Assembly (NCBI RefSeq): GCF_018130765.1
Contig: NZ_JAFCJZ010000001.1
Coordinates: forward strand, 124,001-188,000
DNA: 64,000 nt
DNA from: Bradyrhizobium iriomotense
Lineage (GTDB): Bacteria; Pseudomonadota; Alphaproteobacteria; Rhizobiales; Xanthobacteraceae
Direction: 5' to 3'
This document shows, piece by piece, positions 27,081-35,762 of this stretch. A program made the position numbers and the translations under genes. The number at the start of each line of letters is the position of its first letter. Position 1 is the first letter of the stretch. Below the pieces are notes generated by a model that saw nothing but the letters and a program-made list of their open reading frames with translations, did not search any database and had not been told where the DNA came from.

Positions 27081-27899
27081 ATGACCCCTTCCCGCGATAT
27101 TTCCCGCCTGATCGAGATCATGGCGGCACTGCGCACGCCGGTGACCGGCTGCCCCTGGGACCTCGAGCAGGATTTTGCGACGATCGCGCCCTACACGATC
27201 GAGGAAGCCTATGAGGTGGTGGACGCCATCACCCGCGGCGATCTCGACGATCTGCGCGAGGAGCTTGGCGACCTCCTGCTCCAGGTCGTGTTCTACGCCC
27301 AGATGGCGTCAGAGCAGAACGCGTTTGCTTTCGGCGACGTGGTCGAGGCCATCACCCGCAAGATGATCCGGCGCCATCCCCACGTCTTCGCCGACAAGGA
27401 CGGCAATCTCGCCCCGCACCACGTCAAGGAAGTCTGGGACCGCATCAAGGCCGAGGAGAAGGCCGAGCGCGCCGCACGCCGGCCGCCGGAGGAAGAGCCG
27501 ACGCACAAATCGCTGCTCTCGGGCGTCAAGGCTGGCCAGCCCGCCTTGACTCGCGCCATGGAGCTGCAGCGCAAGGCTTCCACCGTCGGCTTCGACTGGA
27601 ACGACCCGCGCGCGGTCCTGCACAAGATCCGCGAGGAGGTCGACGAGATCGAGGCGGCATTGGACCGCAACGACAAGCAGGAGATTGCGGAAGAGACCGG
27701 CGACCTGATGTTCGCCCTCGTCAACCTCGCCCGCCATGTTGATGCGGATCCGGAAGCCGCCCTGCGCGCGACCAACGCAAAATTCGAGCGGCGCTTTGCC
27801 TTCATCGAGCGGGCGCTGGAGGCGCAGGGGCGGACGCTCGAGCAGGCGTCACTGGCGGAGATGGATGCGCTGTGGAACGAGGCCAAGACGGCGACATGA
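27081..27899 (+). CDS. mazG: MazG, nucleoside triphosphate pyrophosphohydrolase
   Basis: Hydrolyses (d)NTPs to monophosphates, a housecleaning role (272 aa). Two MazG repeats are visible. The N-terminal one has [23 protein letters not shown] and the metal-binding [17 protein letters not shown]. The C-terminal one has [13 protein letters not shown] and [16 protein letters not shown]. The ATG at 27081 fits the family N-terminus. The stop overlaps the next ATG (ATGA). Confidence 0.95.
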   Translation: MTPSRDISRLIEIMAALRTPVTGCPWDLEQDFATIAPYTIEEAYEVVDAITRGDLDDLREELGDLLLQVVFYAQMASEQNAFAFGDVVEAITRKMIRRHPHVFADKDGNLAPHHVKEVWDRIKAEEKAERAARRPPEEEPTHKSLLSGVKAGQPALTRAMELQRKASTVGFDWNDPRAVLHKIREEVDEIEAALDRNDKQEIAEETGDLMFALVNLARHVDADPEAALRATNAKFERRFAFIERALEAQGRTLEQASLAEMDALWNEAKTAT

Positions 27900-28372
27900 C
27901 ACGAGGGCACGCCGTGGACATCAGGCAGGACGACCCGAAGGCGCCACATGTCGCCGACTTGCTGGCGCATCATCTGGAAGAGCTGCGCAGCGTCATGGGC
28001 GAACACGCGCAGGCCCTGGACGCGAGCGGCCTTTCGGCTCCGAGCGTGACGTTCTGGACAGCCTGGCAGGACGGTGTGCTAGCTGGCTTCGGCGCCCTGA
28101 AGCAGCTGGATGAAACACATGGCGAGGTGAAGTCGATGCGCGCCGCGCCTACGGCACGGCGGACCGGGGCCGGACGCGCGATCTTGAGCCACATCATCGC
28201 CGAAGGCCGCAAGCGCGGATATGCGCGCCTCAGCCTGGAGACTGGCACGGCACCGCTGCATGTTCCCGCCGTCGCACTCTACCGCAGCGCCGGCTTCGTC
28301 TCATGCGAGCCGTTCGCCGACTATCAGGCGAGCCCGCACAACCAGTTCATGAGCCTCGACCTGTCCAAGTGA
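27896..28372 (+). CDS. GNAT-family N-acetyltransferase
   Basis: A 158-aa acyltransferase with the acetyl-CoA loop RRTGAGRAILSHIIAEGRKRGYARLSLETG (motif A, RxxGxG-like) and motif B ALYRSAGFVSCEPFADY. The family resembles putative acetyltransferases of the YhbS/PhnO kind; the substrate is not visible. It is translationally coupled to mazG by a 4-bp overlap. Confidence 0.88.
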   Translation: MTRGHAVDIRQDDPKAPHVADLLAHHLEELRSVMGEHAQALDASGLSAPSVTFWTAWQDGVLAGFGALKQLDETHGEVKSMRAAPTARRTGAGRAILSHIIAEGRKRGYARLSLETGTAPLHVPAVALYRSAGFVSCEPFADYQASPHNQFMSLDLSK

Positions 28373-28388
28373 TTTTCTCGGTTCGTAG

Positions 28389-28415
28389 CCCGGATGGAGC
28401 GAAGCGCAATCCGGG
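28389..28415. repeat. REP-like palindrome
   Basis: CCCGGAT (28389-28395) and ATCCGGG (28409-28415) flank GGAGCGAAGCGCA, making a short hairpin between the convergent GNAT and hflX genes. The sequence GTAGCCCGGATGGAGCGAAG is a common bacterial repetitive palindrome type. It may serve as a transcription end for both genes. Confidence 0.65.
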
Positions 28416-28429
28416 ACGCAAAGTGTAGC

Positions 28430-29812
28430 TTACGCCGACAGACGCGGCACCGCATCAAACCGCGACACCACGATATCCCGCTTGGTCTCATCCACTCGCA
28501 CCGTCATGTCGAAGCGGCCGTCGTGCAGCTCTTTCGCCAGCACCTCGGAATTGCGGTGCAGCCACGAGATGCCGGCGCCGTCGGCGGCGTCGATGGAGAG
28601 ATCGAGCGTGGTGCGCTTGGCAGCCAACCGCTCCTCGATCGCGGCGAGCAGCGCGTCGATCCCCTCGCCTGATACGGCCGACACCAGCATGGCCGGATGA
28701 TCCTCCGGCCGGCGCGCGGCGATGTTCAAGAGCTCCTCGCGCTGCTCTGGGTCGTAACGGTCGATCTTGTTCCAGACCTCGATGATGCGGCCGGAGTCGT
28801 CGGGGTTGATGCCGAGCTGGCGCAGCACGGCGTCGACATCGCTCTGCTGGGCCTCGGCATCCTCATGCGAGATGTCGCGCACGTGCAGGATGACGTCCGC
28901 CTCCAGCACCTCCTCCAGCGTGGCGCGGAAGGCGGCGACGAGCTGGGTCGGCAGGTTCGAGATGAAGCCGACGGTGTCGGACAGCATCGCCTTGCCGCCA
29001 TGCGGCAGGTTGAGCGCGCGCAGCGTCGGATCGAGCGTTGCGAACAGCATGTCGGCGGCCTGCACGTCGGCGCGCGTCAGGCGGTTGAACAGCGTCGACT
29101 TGCCGGCATTGGTGTAGCCGACCAGCGCGACCACGCGATACGGCACGCGCTGGCGGCCGGCGCGATGCAGGCGACGCGTGGCCTGCACCTTCTTCAGCTC
29201 GCTCTCGAGCTTGGTGATGCGCTCCTGGATCAGCCGACGGTCGGCCTCGATCTGGGTCTCGCCCGGGCCGCCCATGAATCCGAAGCCGCCGCGCTGGCGC
29301 TCCAGATGGGTCCAGGATCGCACCAGGCGCGAGCGTTGGTAGTTGAGATGCGCAAGCTCGACCTGGAGCGAGCCCTCCTTGGTCTTGGCGCGGCGGCCGA
29401 AGATTTCCAGAATGAGACCGGTGCGGTCGAGCACCTTGGCGTGCAATTCCTTCTCGAGATTGCGCTGCTGGATCGGCGCCAGCGCGCAATCCATCACCAC
29501 GAGCTCGACGTCGAGGCTCTTGGCCAGCGCGGCGATCTCCTCGACCTTGCCCTTGCCGATATAGGTCGCGGGGCGGATCTGGCTGATCGGCGCGATGATC
29601 GCATCGGCAATGACGAGGTCGATCGCGCGCGCAAGGCCCGCGGCTTCATCGAGCCGGGCCTCGGCGTCACGCTGGACATGACTTTCCGATTGCGCGTCGG
29701 CACTTCCCGCGCGCACCCGCAAATAGGGGCCGATGACAAGCACCCGCCCCGTCTGCTTAGCCCCTGCCGACCGCGGACGGTCGGCATCCCCGTCGAAATT
29801 CCGGGGTTCCAA
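28430..29812 (-). CDS. hflX: HflX, ribosome-associated GTPase
   Basis: Ribosome-splitting GTPase of the OBG-HflX family (460 aa). It has the N-terminal HflX domain (about residues 25-200, with the glycine-rich GFMGGPGETQIEADRR segment), G1 GYTNAGKST (232-240), G2 region DMLFATLDPT, G3 DTVGFISNLP, and G4 NKID. The segment up to residue 22 is not conserved-looking. It follows hfq by 11 bp on the same strand, the usual alphaproteobacterial order ntrY-ntrX-hfq-hflX. Confidence 0.96.
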   Translation of the reverse strand: MEPRNFDGDADRPRSAGAKQTGRVLVIGPYLRVRAGSADAQSESHVQRDAEARLDEAAGLARAIDLVIADAIIAPISQIRPATYIGKGKVEEIAALAKSLDVELVVMDCALAPIQQRNLEKELHAKVLDRTGLILEIFGRRAKTKEGSLQVELAHLNYQRSRLVRSWTHLERQRGGFGFMGGPGETQIEADRRLIQERITKLESELKKVQATRRLHRAGRQRVPYRVVALVGYTNAGKSTLFNRLTRADVQAADMLFATLDPTLRALNLPHGGKAMLSDTVGFISNLPTQLVAAFRATLEEVLEADVILHVRDISHEDAEAQQSDVDAVLRQLGINPDDSGRIIEVWNKIDRYDPEQREELLNIAARRPEDHPAMLVSAVSGEGIDALLAAIEERLAAKRTTLDLSIDAADGAGISWLHRNSEVLAKELHDGRFDMTVRVDETKRDIVVSRFDAVPRLSA

Positions 29813-29823
29813 TCAGATCACTC

Positions 29824-30072
29824 TCAAGCCGGCTGATCCTCGCCGCCTTCGAACAACTGGATGGGCGCGCCCGGCATGATGGTCGAGATCGCATGCTTGT
29901 AGACCAGCTGCGAGTGACCATCGCGCCGCAGCAGCAAACAGAAATTGTCGAACCAGGTCACGATGCCCTGGAGCTTCACTCCGTTGACCAGAAAGATCGT
30001 CAGTGGCGTCTTGGTTTTGCGAACGTGATTAAGGAAGGTGTCCTGTAGGTTTTGTGCGCGGTCTGCCGCCAT
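29824..30072 (-). CDS. hfq: Hfq, RNA chaperone
   Basis: Hexameric Sm-like RNA chaperone that pairs small RNAs with mRNAs (82 aa). Sm1 is [27 protein letters not shown] and Sm2 is [14 protein letters not shown], with the proximal-site YKH at residues 58-60 and Q10 in NLQ. It lies between ntrX and hflX. In Bradyrhizobium and relatives Hfq affects nifA expression and denitrification; that is family knowledge, not seen here. Confidence 0.98.
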   Translation of the reverse strand: MAADRAQNLQDTFLNHVRKTKTPLTIFLVNGVKLQGIVTWFDNFCLLLRRDGHSQLVYKHAISTIMPGAPIQLFEGGEDQPA

Positions 30073-30372
30073 TGTTTTTTTCTCGCTTTGAGTTTCTTTT
30101 TATTGCGCCGGTTGCGGCCCTCTTTGTGAAATGCGGGGCCTCTTCCGGTTGCCGCTCCTCATGAGATCCCCCTCGGAGGAACAGCGGTTAGATTAGAAGA
30201 CAGGTCGGGATATTAGGCAAGCCGCTTCACGCGGCAGCCCATGCTCTATTGCCCCGAAAAACTACGGAAATCGATGATTTTCCTCGCTTATCCCTGACAA
30301 GCCGCCGCGATGTCGCGGCGCTGGCTTCTTGTTTTCTGTATGCGGGCCGGTATCCACCTCGCTCGCAGTGTT
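30073..30372. other. Intergenic region between ntrX and hfq
   Basis: Three hundred bases without a gene. It must contain the hfq-hflX promoter. I see a short hairpin GCCGC-TTCAC-GCGGC (30221-30235), a dyad AAATC-GAT-GATTT (30268-30280) and a T-rich stretch next to the hfq start (30074-30110), but no sigma-54 or FixK site. Confidence 0.6.
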
Positions 30373-31743
30373 TTAACCGACGCCGAGTGCCTTCAGCTTC
30401 CGGTGCAGTGCCGACCGTTCCATGCCAACAAACTCGGCCGTGCGAGAAATATTTCCTGAAAAACGGCTGATCTGTGCAATCAAATAGTCGCGCTCGAACA
30501 CTTCGCGCGCTTCGCGCAGTGGCAGGCCCATGATGTGCTCGCCATTGTTGCTGGTCGGCATCGCCGGCACCATCGAGCCGACGTCCTGCGGCAGCATGTC
30601 GGCGGTGATGATGACCTCCGGTCCACCGGCCGCCAGAATCATGACTCTTTCAACATTGTTGCGGAGCTGGCGCACATTGCCCGGCCAGACATGCGATTGC
30701 AGCACCGCCATCGCGTCCTGGCCGATCTGGCGCTTGGGCAGGCCGCTGCCGGCCGAGATCTGCTCCATGAAGTAGTCGATCAGCTCCGGAATGTCCTCGC
30801 GCCGCTCCGACAGGGCCGGCACGCGGATCGGTACCACCGAGAGCCGGTGGTAGAGGTCCTCGCGGAAATGGCCGGCCGCGATCTCCTCCTCCAGGTTGCG
30901 CGCGGTCGAGGAAATGATGCGCACGTCGACCTGCACCTTGGCGGTGCCACCGACGCGCTGAAACGATTGCTCGACCAGCACGCGCAGGATCTTGTTCTGG
31001 GTCTCGCGCGGCATGTCCGCGATCTCGTCGATGAACAGCGTGCCGCCATGGGCCTCTTCGAGCGCACCGGGCTTGCGCGGCTGCTCGCCGTTGGACTGCT
31101 CGACGCCGAACAGCTCGTGCTCCATGCGCTCGGGCGTGATCGCGGCGGCGTTGATGACGACGAAGGGACCGTCGGCACGGCCCGAGGCGGTATGCAGCGT
31201 GCGCGCGGTCAATTCCTTGCCGGCGCCGGCGGGTCCGACGATCAGGATGCGGCTGTTGGCCTTGGCCGCGCGCTCGATGGTCTGGCGCAGCTGGTTCATG
31301 CTCGGCGAGCGGCCGACGAGCTGGCTGGCGCTCGGCGCCATCTGCTTCAGCTCCTTGACCTCGCGCTTGAGCCGCGAGTTCTCCAGTGCGCGATTGGCGA
31401 CCAGGATCAATCGGTCGGCCTTGAACGGCTTTTCGATGAAGTCATAGGCGCCGCGCTTGATCGCGGCGACGGCGGTCTCGATGTTGCCGTGGCCGGAAAT
31501 CATCACGACCGGCAGGTCGGCATTGTCCTTCTTGACCTGCTCCAGCAGCTGCAGACCGTCGAGCTTGGAGCCCTGCAGCCAGATGTCGAGGAACACCAGG
31601 TGCGGCCTGCGATTGGCGATCTCGGCGAGCGCCGAATCGCTGTCGCGTGCGGTCCTGGTGACGAACCCCTCGTCTTCGAGAATGCCCGCGACGAGATCCC
31701 GAATATCGGCCTCGTCATCGACAATCAGAATTTCACTAGCCAT
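30373..31743 (-). CDS. ntrX: NtrX, response regulator
   Basis: Response regulator of the NtrYX system for nitrogen and redox control (456 aa). The receiver has acidic residues D9/D10 and the phosphoacceptor D53 (LVFLDIWLQG). The AAA+ domain follows (VGPAGAGKELTAR Walker A, GGTLFIDEIADMP Walker B). The Fis-type HTH at the end is RTAEFVGMERSALHRKLKALG. The sigma-54 contact loop GAFTGA is absent: after ELFGVEQ the chain reads SNGEQPRKPGALEEA. It should therefore not be a classical sigma-54 activator. It lies 17 bp after ntrY. Confidence 0.95.
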   Translation of the reverse strand: MASEILIVDDEADIRDLVAGILEDEGFVTRTARDSDSALAEIANRRPHLVFLDIWLQGSKLDGLQLLEQVKKDNADLPVVMISGHGNIETAVAAIKRGAYDFIEKPFKADRLILVANRALENSRLKREVKELKQMAPSASQLVGRSPSMNQLRQTIERAAKANSRILIVGPAGAGKELTARTLHTASGRADGPFVVINAAAITPERMEHELFGVEQSNGEQPRKPGALEEAHGGTLFIDEIADMPRETQNKILRVLVEQSFQRVGGTAKVQVDVRIISSTARNLEEEIAAGHFREDLYHRLSVVPIRVPALSERREDIPELIDYFMEQISAGSGLPKRQIGQDAMAVLQSHVWPGNVRQLRNNVERVMILAAGGPEVIITADMLPQDVGSMVPAMPTSNNGEHIMGLPLREAREVFERDYLIAQISRFSGNISRTAEFVGMERSALHRKLKALGVG

Positions 31744-31760
31744 GGGTCGCGCCTGTCTTG

Positions 31761-34193
31761 TCAGCTGCCTGTTGAGGCTTCGATTTTCGTTGAATCATTT
31801 GTCTTTTCGTCCGGCTCTTTGGTTCCGGCCGCCGGCTCTTTTGTTTCCTGCGCCTTGATGGAATCCGCAGGCATTTCCTTGATATCTGGGGCGGTTGCGT
31901 CCTTCGCCCCTTCCTTGATCCCTTCCTTGGCCGCCGGCGCCTGCTCGGCTCCCTCGGCCTTCTTGGCCTGGCCGGAGATCGCAAAGCGCATGCGCATCCA
32001 GGCGCCGCGCTGGCCTTCGCGGAAGTCGGAGGCGTCCTTCAGCTCGATGCGCCCGCCATGGTCTTCCAGCACGCGGCCGACGATCGCAAGGCCGAGGCCG
32101 GTGCCCTTGGCGCGTGTGGTCACGTAGGGTTCAAGCAACCGCGAGCGCGCGACCTTGGGCAGGCCGATGCCGTTGTCGATCACGTCGATCAGCACGTCCT
32201 CGCCCTCGCGCGACACCACCACATCGATGCGGCCCTTTGCCCCGTCCTTGCCGAGTTCCTCCGGCGGGACCTGCTCGATCGCCTCGGTGGCGTTCTTGAC
32301 GATGTTGGTGACGGCCTGGGAGATCAGCCGCCGGTCGAACTGGGCGCGCAGCGGATCCTCTTTGAATTCCGCCTCGATATCGAGCTCGGGATGGGCGACC
32401 TTCATCAGGAACACCGCCTGCCGCACCGTGTCGGCGACGTCCTCGCCCTCCATCACGGGCTTCGGCATCCGCGCAAAGCGCGAGAACTCGTCGACCATGC
32501 GCCTGATGTCATCGACCTGGCGCACGATGGTGTCGGTGCACTGGTCGAAGATCTGCTTGTCCTTGGCCTCGGTGATGTCCTTGCCGAACTTGCGGCGGAT
32601 ACGCTCGGCCGAGAGCTGGATCGGCGTCAGCGGATTCTTGATCTCGTGGGCGATGCGGCGGGCGACGTCGCCCCAGGCCGAGGTGCGCTGCGCCGAGACC
32701 AGCTCGGTGATGTCGTCGAGCGTGATGATGTAGCTGTCGTGCGGCTGGTTCTTCTCGGCGCTGACGCGGACCGAGAGGTTGCGCTCGGTGCCGTCGCGGG
32801 TGATCGTGATCTGGCCCTGCACCAGGCGCTGGGTTCCTTCCCGCGCCGTCTTCATCATCTCGTCGAGCTCGGGCAGAACGTCCGAGAGCGGATGGCCGAG
32901 CGTCTCGGCTTCGGAGTGCCCGATCAGCTTCTCCGCGGAACGGTTGAGGATGCCGACGCTGCCCGAGGTGTCGACGCCGATGATGCCGGCGCTCGCCGAG
33001 GACAGCACGGCTTCGATGAAGCGGCGACGGCTGTCGATGAGGTCGCTGGCGTTGACGAGCTCGTCGCGCTGGCTGCGCAATTCCTGCGTCATCTTGTTGA
33101 AGGTCTCACCCAGCTGGGCGAGGTCGCCCTCAGACTGATGCACCGGCACCTTCACGTGGAGGTCGCCGGTCGAAACCGTATGCGCCGCGTTCATCAGCCG
33201 CCGGATCGGCGCCACCAGCGAGTTGGCGAAGTTCAGCCCGATCAGCACCGAGGCCATCAGGATGGTCAGCGCGATCACCGCGAACATCAGCGCGAAGGCG
33301 ACCTGGATGCCGAGCCGCCGCGACTCGATCTGGGCATATTCGGCGACGCTGACCTCGGTCTGCTTGAGCTGGTTGACCACGTTCGGATCAAGCGGCCGCG
33401 CGACGTAGAGGAAGGTGTCGTTGAAGGCGCGCAGGCGGATCACCGCGGCGACGAAGCTCGCATCCGGCAGCACCGCGATCTCGGGCTCGGATTCGTTGAC
33501 GTTGCTGAGGAAGTCCGGCGCCGGCGGCGAATAGGCCAGCCGCATGCCGGTGTCGGCGGATTCCAGGATGTTGGTGTTCTTGTCGATGATCATCGCGCCC
33601 GGCAGATTGCGGGAGCTGGCGCTGGCGGTCAGCATCTCGCGGAACGAGCGGCGGTCCTGGTCGTAGAGCGGCCTTGCGTGGGCGATGTCGTTGGCCATGC
33701 CGAGAATGTCGCCGCGGATCAGCTGCGCATGGTCCTGCATGTAGGCGCGCGCGATGTTCAGCGAGTTCTGGATGACCTCCTTGGTCGGCCCGGAGAACAG
33801 CCGGTCGAGGCCGCGCTCGAGGGTGACGTTGGCGACCACGGAGACCAGCACCGCCGGCAGCACCGCCACGATCGAAAACAGGCTGACGATCTGGACATGC
33901 AGGCGCGCCGCCGCCCTACCCCGCCGCCGCGCGAGGATGAGCTGCCAGAGCTCGCGGACGATGATCCCGACCAGCAGCAGGATCGTGCCGGCATTGATCA
34001 GGTAGAACGAGCGGACCACCTCCGGCGTCGGATCGATCCGCGTCAGGCCGGTCAGGACGAGGAAGGTCAGGAGGCCCGACAGCAGGGCCAGCGCCACGGC
34101 AAAGGGCGCCAGCCAGCGTCGCGGCGACCAACGTCGCGGCTCTTCGGCTGGGGCCGTGTCAAAGGATGCGGCCGAGGTATCTGCGCTGGTCAT
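31761..34193 (-). CDS. ntrY: NtrY, membrane sensor histidine kinase
   Basis: Kinase of the NtrYX system (810 aa). N-terminal membrane segments (about residues 30-55, 70-90, 105-130), a long periplasmic-type loop, a fourth helix near 310-335, then HAMP (ANSLVAPIRRLMNAAHTV), PAS, HisKA ([23 protein letters not shown]) and HATPase (NIVKNATEAI, DNGIGLP, GTGLGLAIVGRV). The start at 34193 is preferred; an in-frame TTG/ATG-type start 75 bases upstream is possible. The last about 75 residues are a lysine/glutamate/alanine-rich tail absent from the kinase core. First gene of the ntrYX-hfq-hflX block here. Confidence 0.94.
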   Translation of the reverse strand: MTSADTSAASFDTAPAEEPRRWSPRRWLAPFAVALALLSGLLTFLVLTGLTRIDPTPEVVRSFYLINAGTILLLVGIIVRELWQLILARRRGRAAARLHVQIVSLFSIVAVLPAVLVSVVANVTLERGLDRLFSGPTKEVIQNSLNIARAYMQDHAQLIRGDILGMANDIAHARPLYDQDRRSFREMLTASASSRNLPGAMIIDKNTNILESADTGMRLAYSPPAPDFLSNVNESEPEIAVLPDASFVAAVIRLRAFNDTFLYVARPLDPNVVNQLKQTEVSVAEYAQIESRRLGIQVAFALMFAVIALTILMASVLIGLNFANSLVAPIRRLMNAAHTVSTGDLHVKVPVHQSEGDLAQLGETFNKMTQELRSQRDELVNASDLIDSRRRFIEAVLSSASAGIIGVDTSGSVGILNRSAEKLIGHSEAETLGHPLSDVLPELDEMMKTAREGTQRLVQGQITITRDGTERNLSVRVSAEKNQPHDSYIITLDDITELVSAQRTSAWGDVARRIAHEIKNPLTPIQLSAERIRRKFGKDITEAKDKQIFDQCTDTIVRQVDDIRRMVDEFSRFARMPKPVMEGEDVADTVRQAVFLMKVAHPELDIEAEFKEDPLRAQFDRRLISQAVTNIVKNATEAIEQVPPEELGKDGAKGRIDVVVSREGEDVLIDVIDNGIGLPKVARSRLLEPYVTTRAKGTGLGLAIVGRVLEDHGGRIELKDASDFREGQRGAWMRMRFAISGQAKKAEGAEQAPAAKEGIKEGAKDATAPDIKEMPADSIKAQETKEPAAGTKEPDEKTNDSTKIEASTGS

Positions 34194-34399
34194 TCCGGCA
34201 ATGGTGCTGAAAACGGGTCCGCGGCGGGCGGAAACTGATGTATTCGTACCACATTGTTGCCGAGACACTACAGTGTCAAATAGCCACGCGATCTCAGTGG
34301 CTTACGGAATTCAACTTCTTCTTTTGGCCACGATTTACCAAAATGGAGCAGTCGGGATTCGATGGTCGCCGGCCGGCTCGACGAGGCCAGACGACTGCC

Positions 34400-34864
34400 T
34401 CACTTCAGCGAGATGGTGATCTGGCTGATGTTGGCCGCGAGCTCCAGGCCCGCCTTCGGGCCCTGCAGCACGAGCGTCACGCCCTTTTCGTTGCGCAGCT
34501 GGACGCCATTAATGCCGCCAACCAGAGCGAAGCCGCCGCCGACGGAACTGTACGTCCCCGCAAAGTCGGCGACATCCCGGATTCCCGACGCGCGCCCCTC
34601 GAACCGGCCGACGCTCGCGCCAGCAGTGATGCCCACGCTCAGGCCGCCGACGGTGAATGGATAGTTCCGGCCACGATAGTTCAACACGCCGCTGCCCGCG
34701 CCGCCGCCGACCAGAAGGCCGGCCTTGACGAACTTGACGCGGACATGGCCGCTCGCCTGTGCGAACGATGGCGTGGCCGGCATCGCGAGCAGGACGAGCG
34801 TCAGCGCCGCAAGGCCGGTTGCGATGGCGCGCAGGACGCGTTCCAGCCTAGGGCTTCTCGGCAT
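34400..34864 (-). CDS. Small secreted envelope protein (EipA/DUF1134-like), copy A
   Basis: A 154-aa protein with a signal peptide (RAIATGLAALTLVLLAMPATPSFA). The mature part is glycine-rich with short strands (AGLLVGGGAGSGVLNYRG, YPFTVGGLSVGITAGASVGRFEGRA, GPKAGLELAANISQITISLK). Its layout recalls DUF1134/EipA or SYLF-type envelope proteins, but I am not certain of the family. Its mature domain aligns without gaps with the product at 43099-43533 at about 56 of 118 positions. The gene overlaps the DUF2950 gene upstream and is the last gene of a FixK-box operon. Confidence 0.8.
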   Translation of the reverse strand: MPRSPRLERVLRAIATGLAALTLVLLAMPATPSFAQASGHVRVKFVKAGLLVGGGAGSGVLNYRGRNYPFTVGGLSVGITAGASVGRFEGRASGIRDVADFAGTYSSVGGGFALVGGINGVQLRNEKGVTLVLQGPKAGLELAANISQITISLK

Positions 34865-35762
34865 CGACCTTCTTCCACGTCTGGTCGGGATCGAACAGCG
34901 TCGCGCGCGGTGCGATGAAGCTGGTCCGCGTGCCGAGATCCTTCTGGTAGACGGTGCCGGCATGGTTGACCAGGAAGGTCATCACGCCGGAATTGCCGTA
35001 CTCCGCGGGCCATGCGATCAGCCCGAAGCCACCGATCATCTTGCCCTTGACGACGTAGTTGAGCGCGCCGCCGGCCGCGTCGGGCCCCTGGCCCTTGAGG
35101 ATGCGGAAGAAATAGCCGTGATAGGGCGCAGGCCCTTCGCCCGGCTTGTAGCCTTCCGCCGCCGCCTCCGCGACCAGGGCGCCGAGCGGGCTCGGGTCGC
35201 TGTCGTCGCGCCAGAACAGGCCGTCCTTCTTGCCGGCGGTGGAGAGGAAGCGCTGTGCGTAGACGCCCGCCCCCTCGCCGCGATCCTTCCCGGCATATTC
35301 GTTCTGCGCGTCGACATAGGCGAGCGCGGTCTGGATCGCATCGAGCTCGTTGCGGCCGATGCGGCGGCGAAGCACCTCGATGCGGCCTTCGTCGGTGTCG
35401 AACTCCCAGCCGGTCTTGGTGTTGAGCAGCGGAATCGGGAACGGGAAGTCGTCCGGGCCGAGCAGCAGCGTGGCCTTCTTGTTGCCTTCGGCCTTGATCG
35501 CATGCTTGGCGTCGTACATCGAGACGAAGCGCGCGCGGATGTCGGCATCGGCAACCTCGTCGCCGGACGAGACGATGTCGTCCGCCGCCCGGCCCAGCAC
35601 CTTCAGGAGGTCGCGTGGCCCGCTCTTGGCCGCAGCCGCGAGCGCAGCGGCCGCGTCCTCCGGTGTCTTATAGGATTCCTGCGCCTGTGCGGCTGAACCC
35701 AGCAGCACCAGAGCCATCACGCCCGGCAGCAACGCACGGTGAAGCGACTTGATGCCGATCAT
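34848..35762 (-). CDS. DUF2950 family secreted protein
   Basis: A 304-aa exported protein with signal peptide MIGIKSLHRALLPGVMALVLLGSAAQA. The pattern KTPEDAAAALAAAAKSGPRDLLKVLG, then ...YDAKHAIKAEGNKKATLLLGPDDFPFPIPL, and ALVAEAAAEGYKPGEGPAPYHGYFFRILKGQG fits DUF2950, a family usually encoded beside DUF3300, as here. The start at 35762 overlaps the DUF3300 stop (ATGA). The biochemical role is unknown; an envelope function is inferred. Confidence 0.88.
   Translation of the reverse strand: MIGIKSLHRALLPGVMALVLLGSAAQAQESYKTPEDAAAALAAAAKSGPRDLLKVLGRAADDIVSSGDEVADADIRARFVSMYDAKHAIKAEGNKKATLLLGPDDFPFPIPLLNTKTGWEFDTDEGRIEVLRRRIGRNELDAIQTALAYVDAQNEYAGKDRGEGAGVYAQRFLSTAGKKDGLFWRDDSDPSPLGALVAEAAAEGYKPGEGPAPYHGYFFRILKGQGPDAAGGALNYVVKGKMIGGFGLIAWPAEYGNSGVMTFLVNHAGTVYQKDLGTRTSFIAPRATLFDPDQTWKKVDAEKP

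Noticed and set aside
32058..34238. Open frame of 726 codons on + opposite ntrY
   Set aside because: It mirrors ntrY in the antisense direction; the translation is Arg/Asp/Leu-rich low-complexity text with no domain, as expected from GC-biased third positions. The kinase on - has all its motifs.
34194..34399. tRNA or attachment site at the edge of the FixK segment
   Set aside because: No cloverleaf, integrase or direct repeat with the other edge (58180-58344) could be seen by eye.
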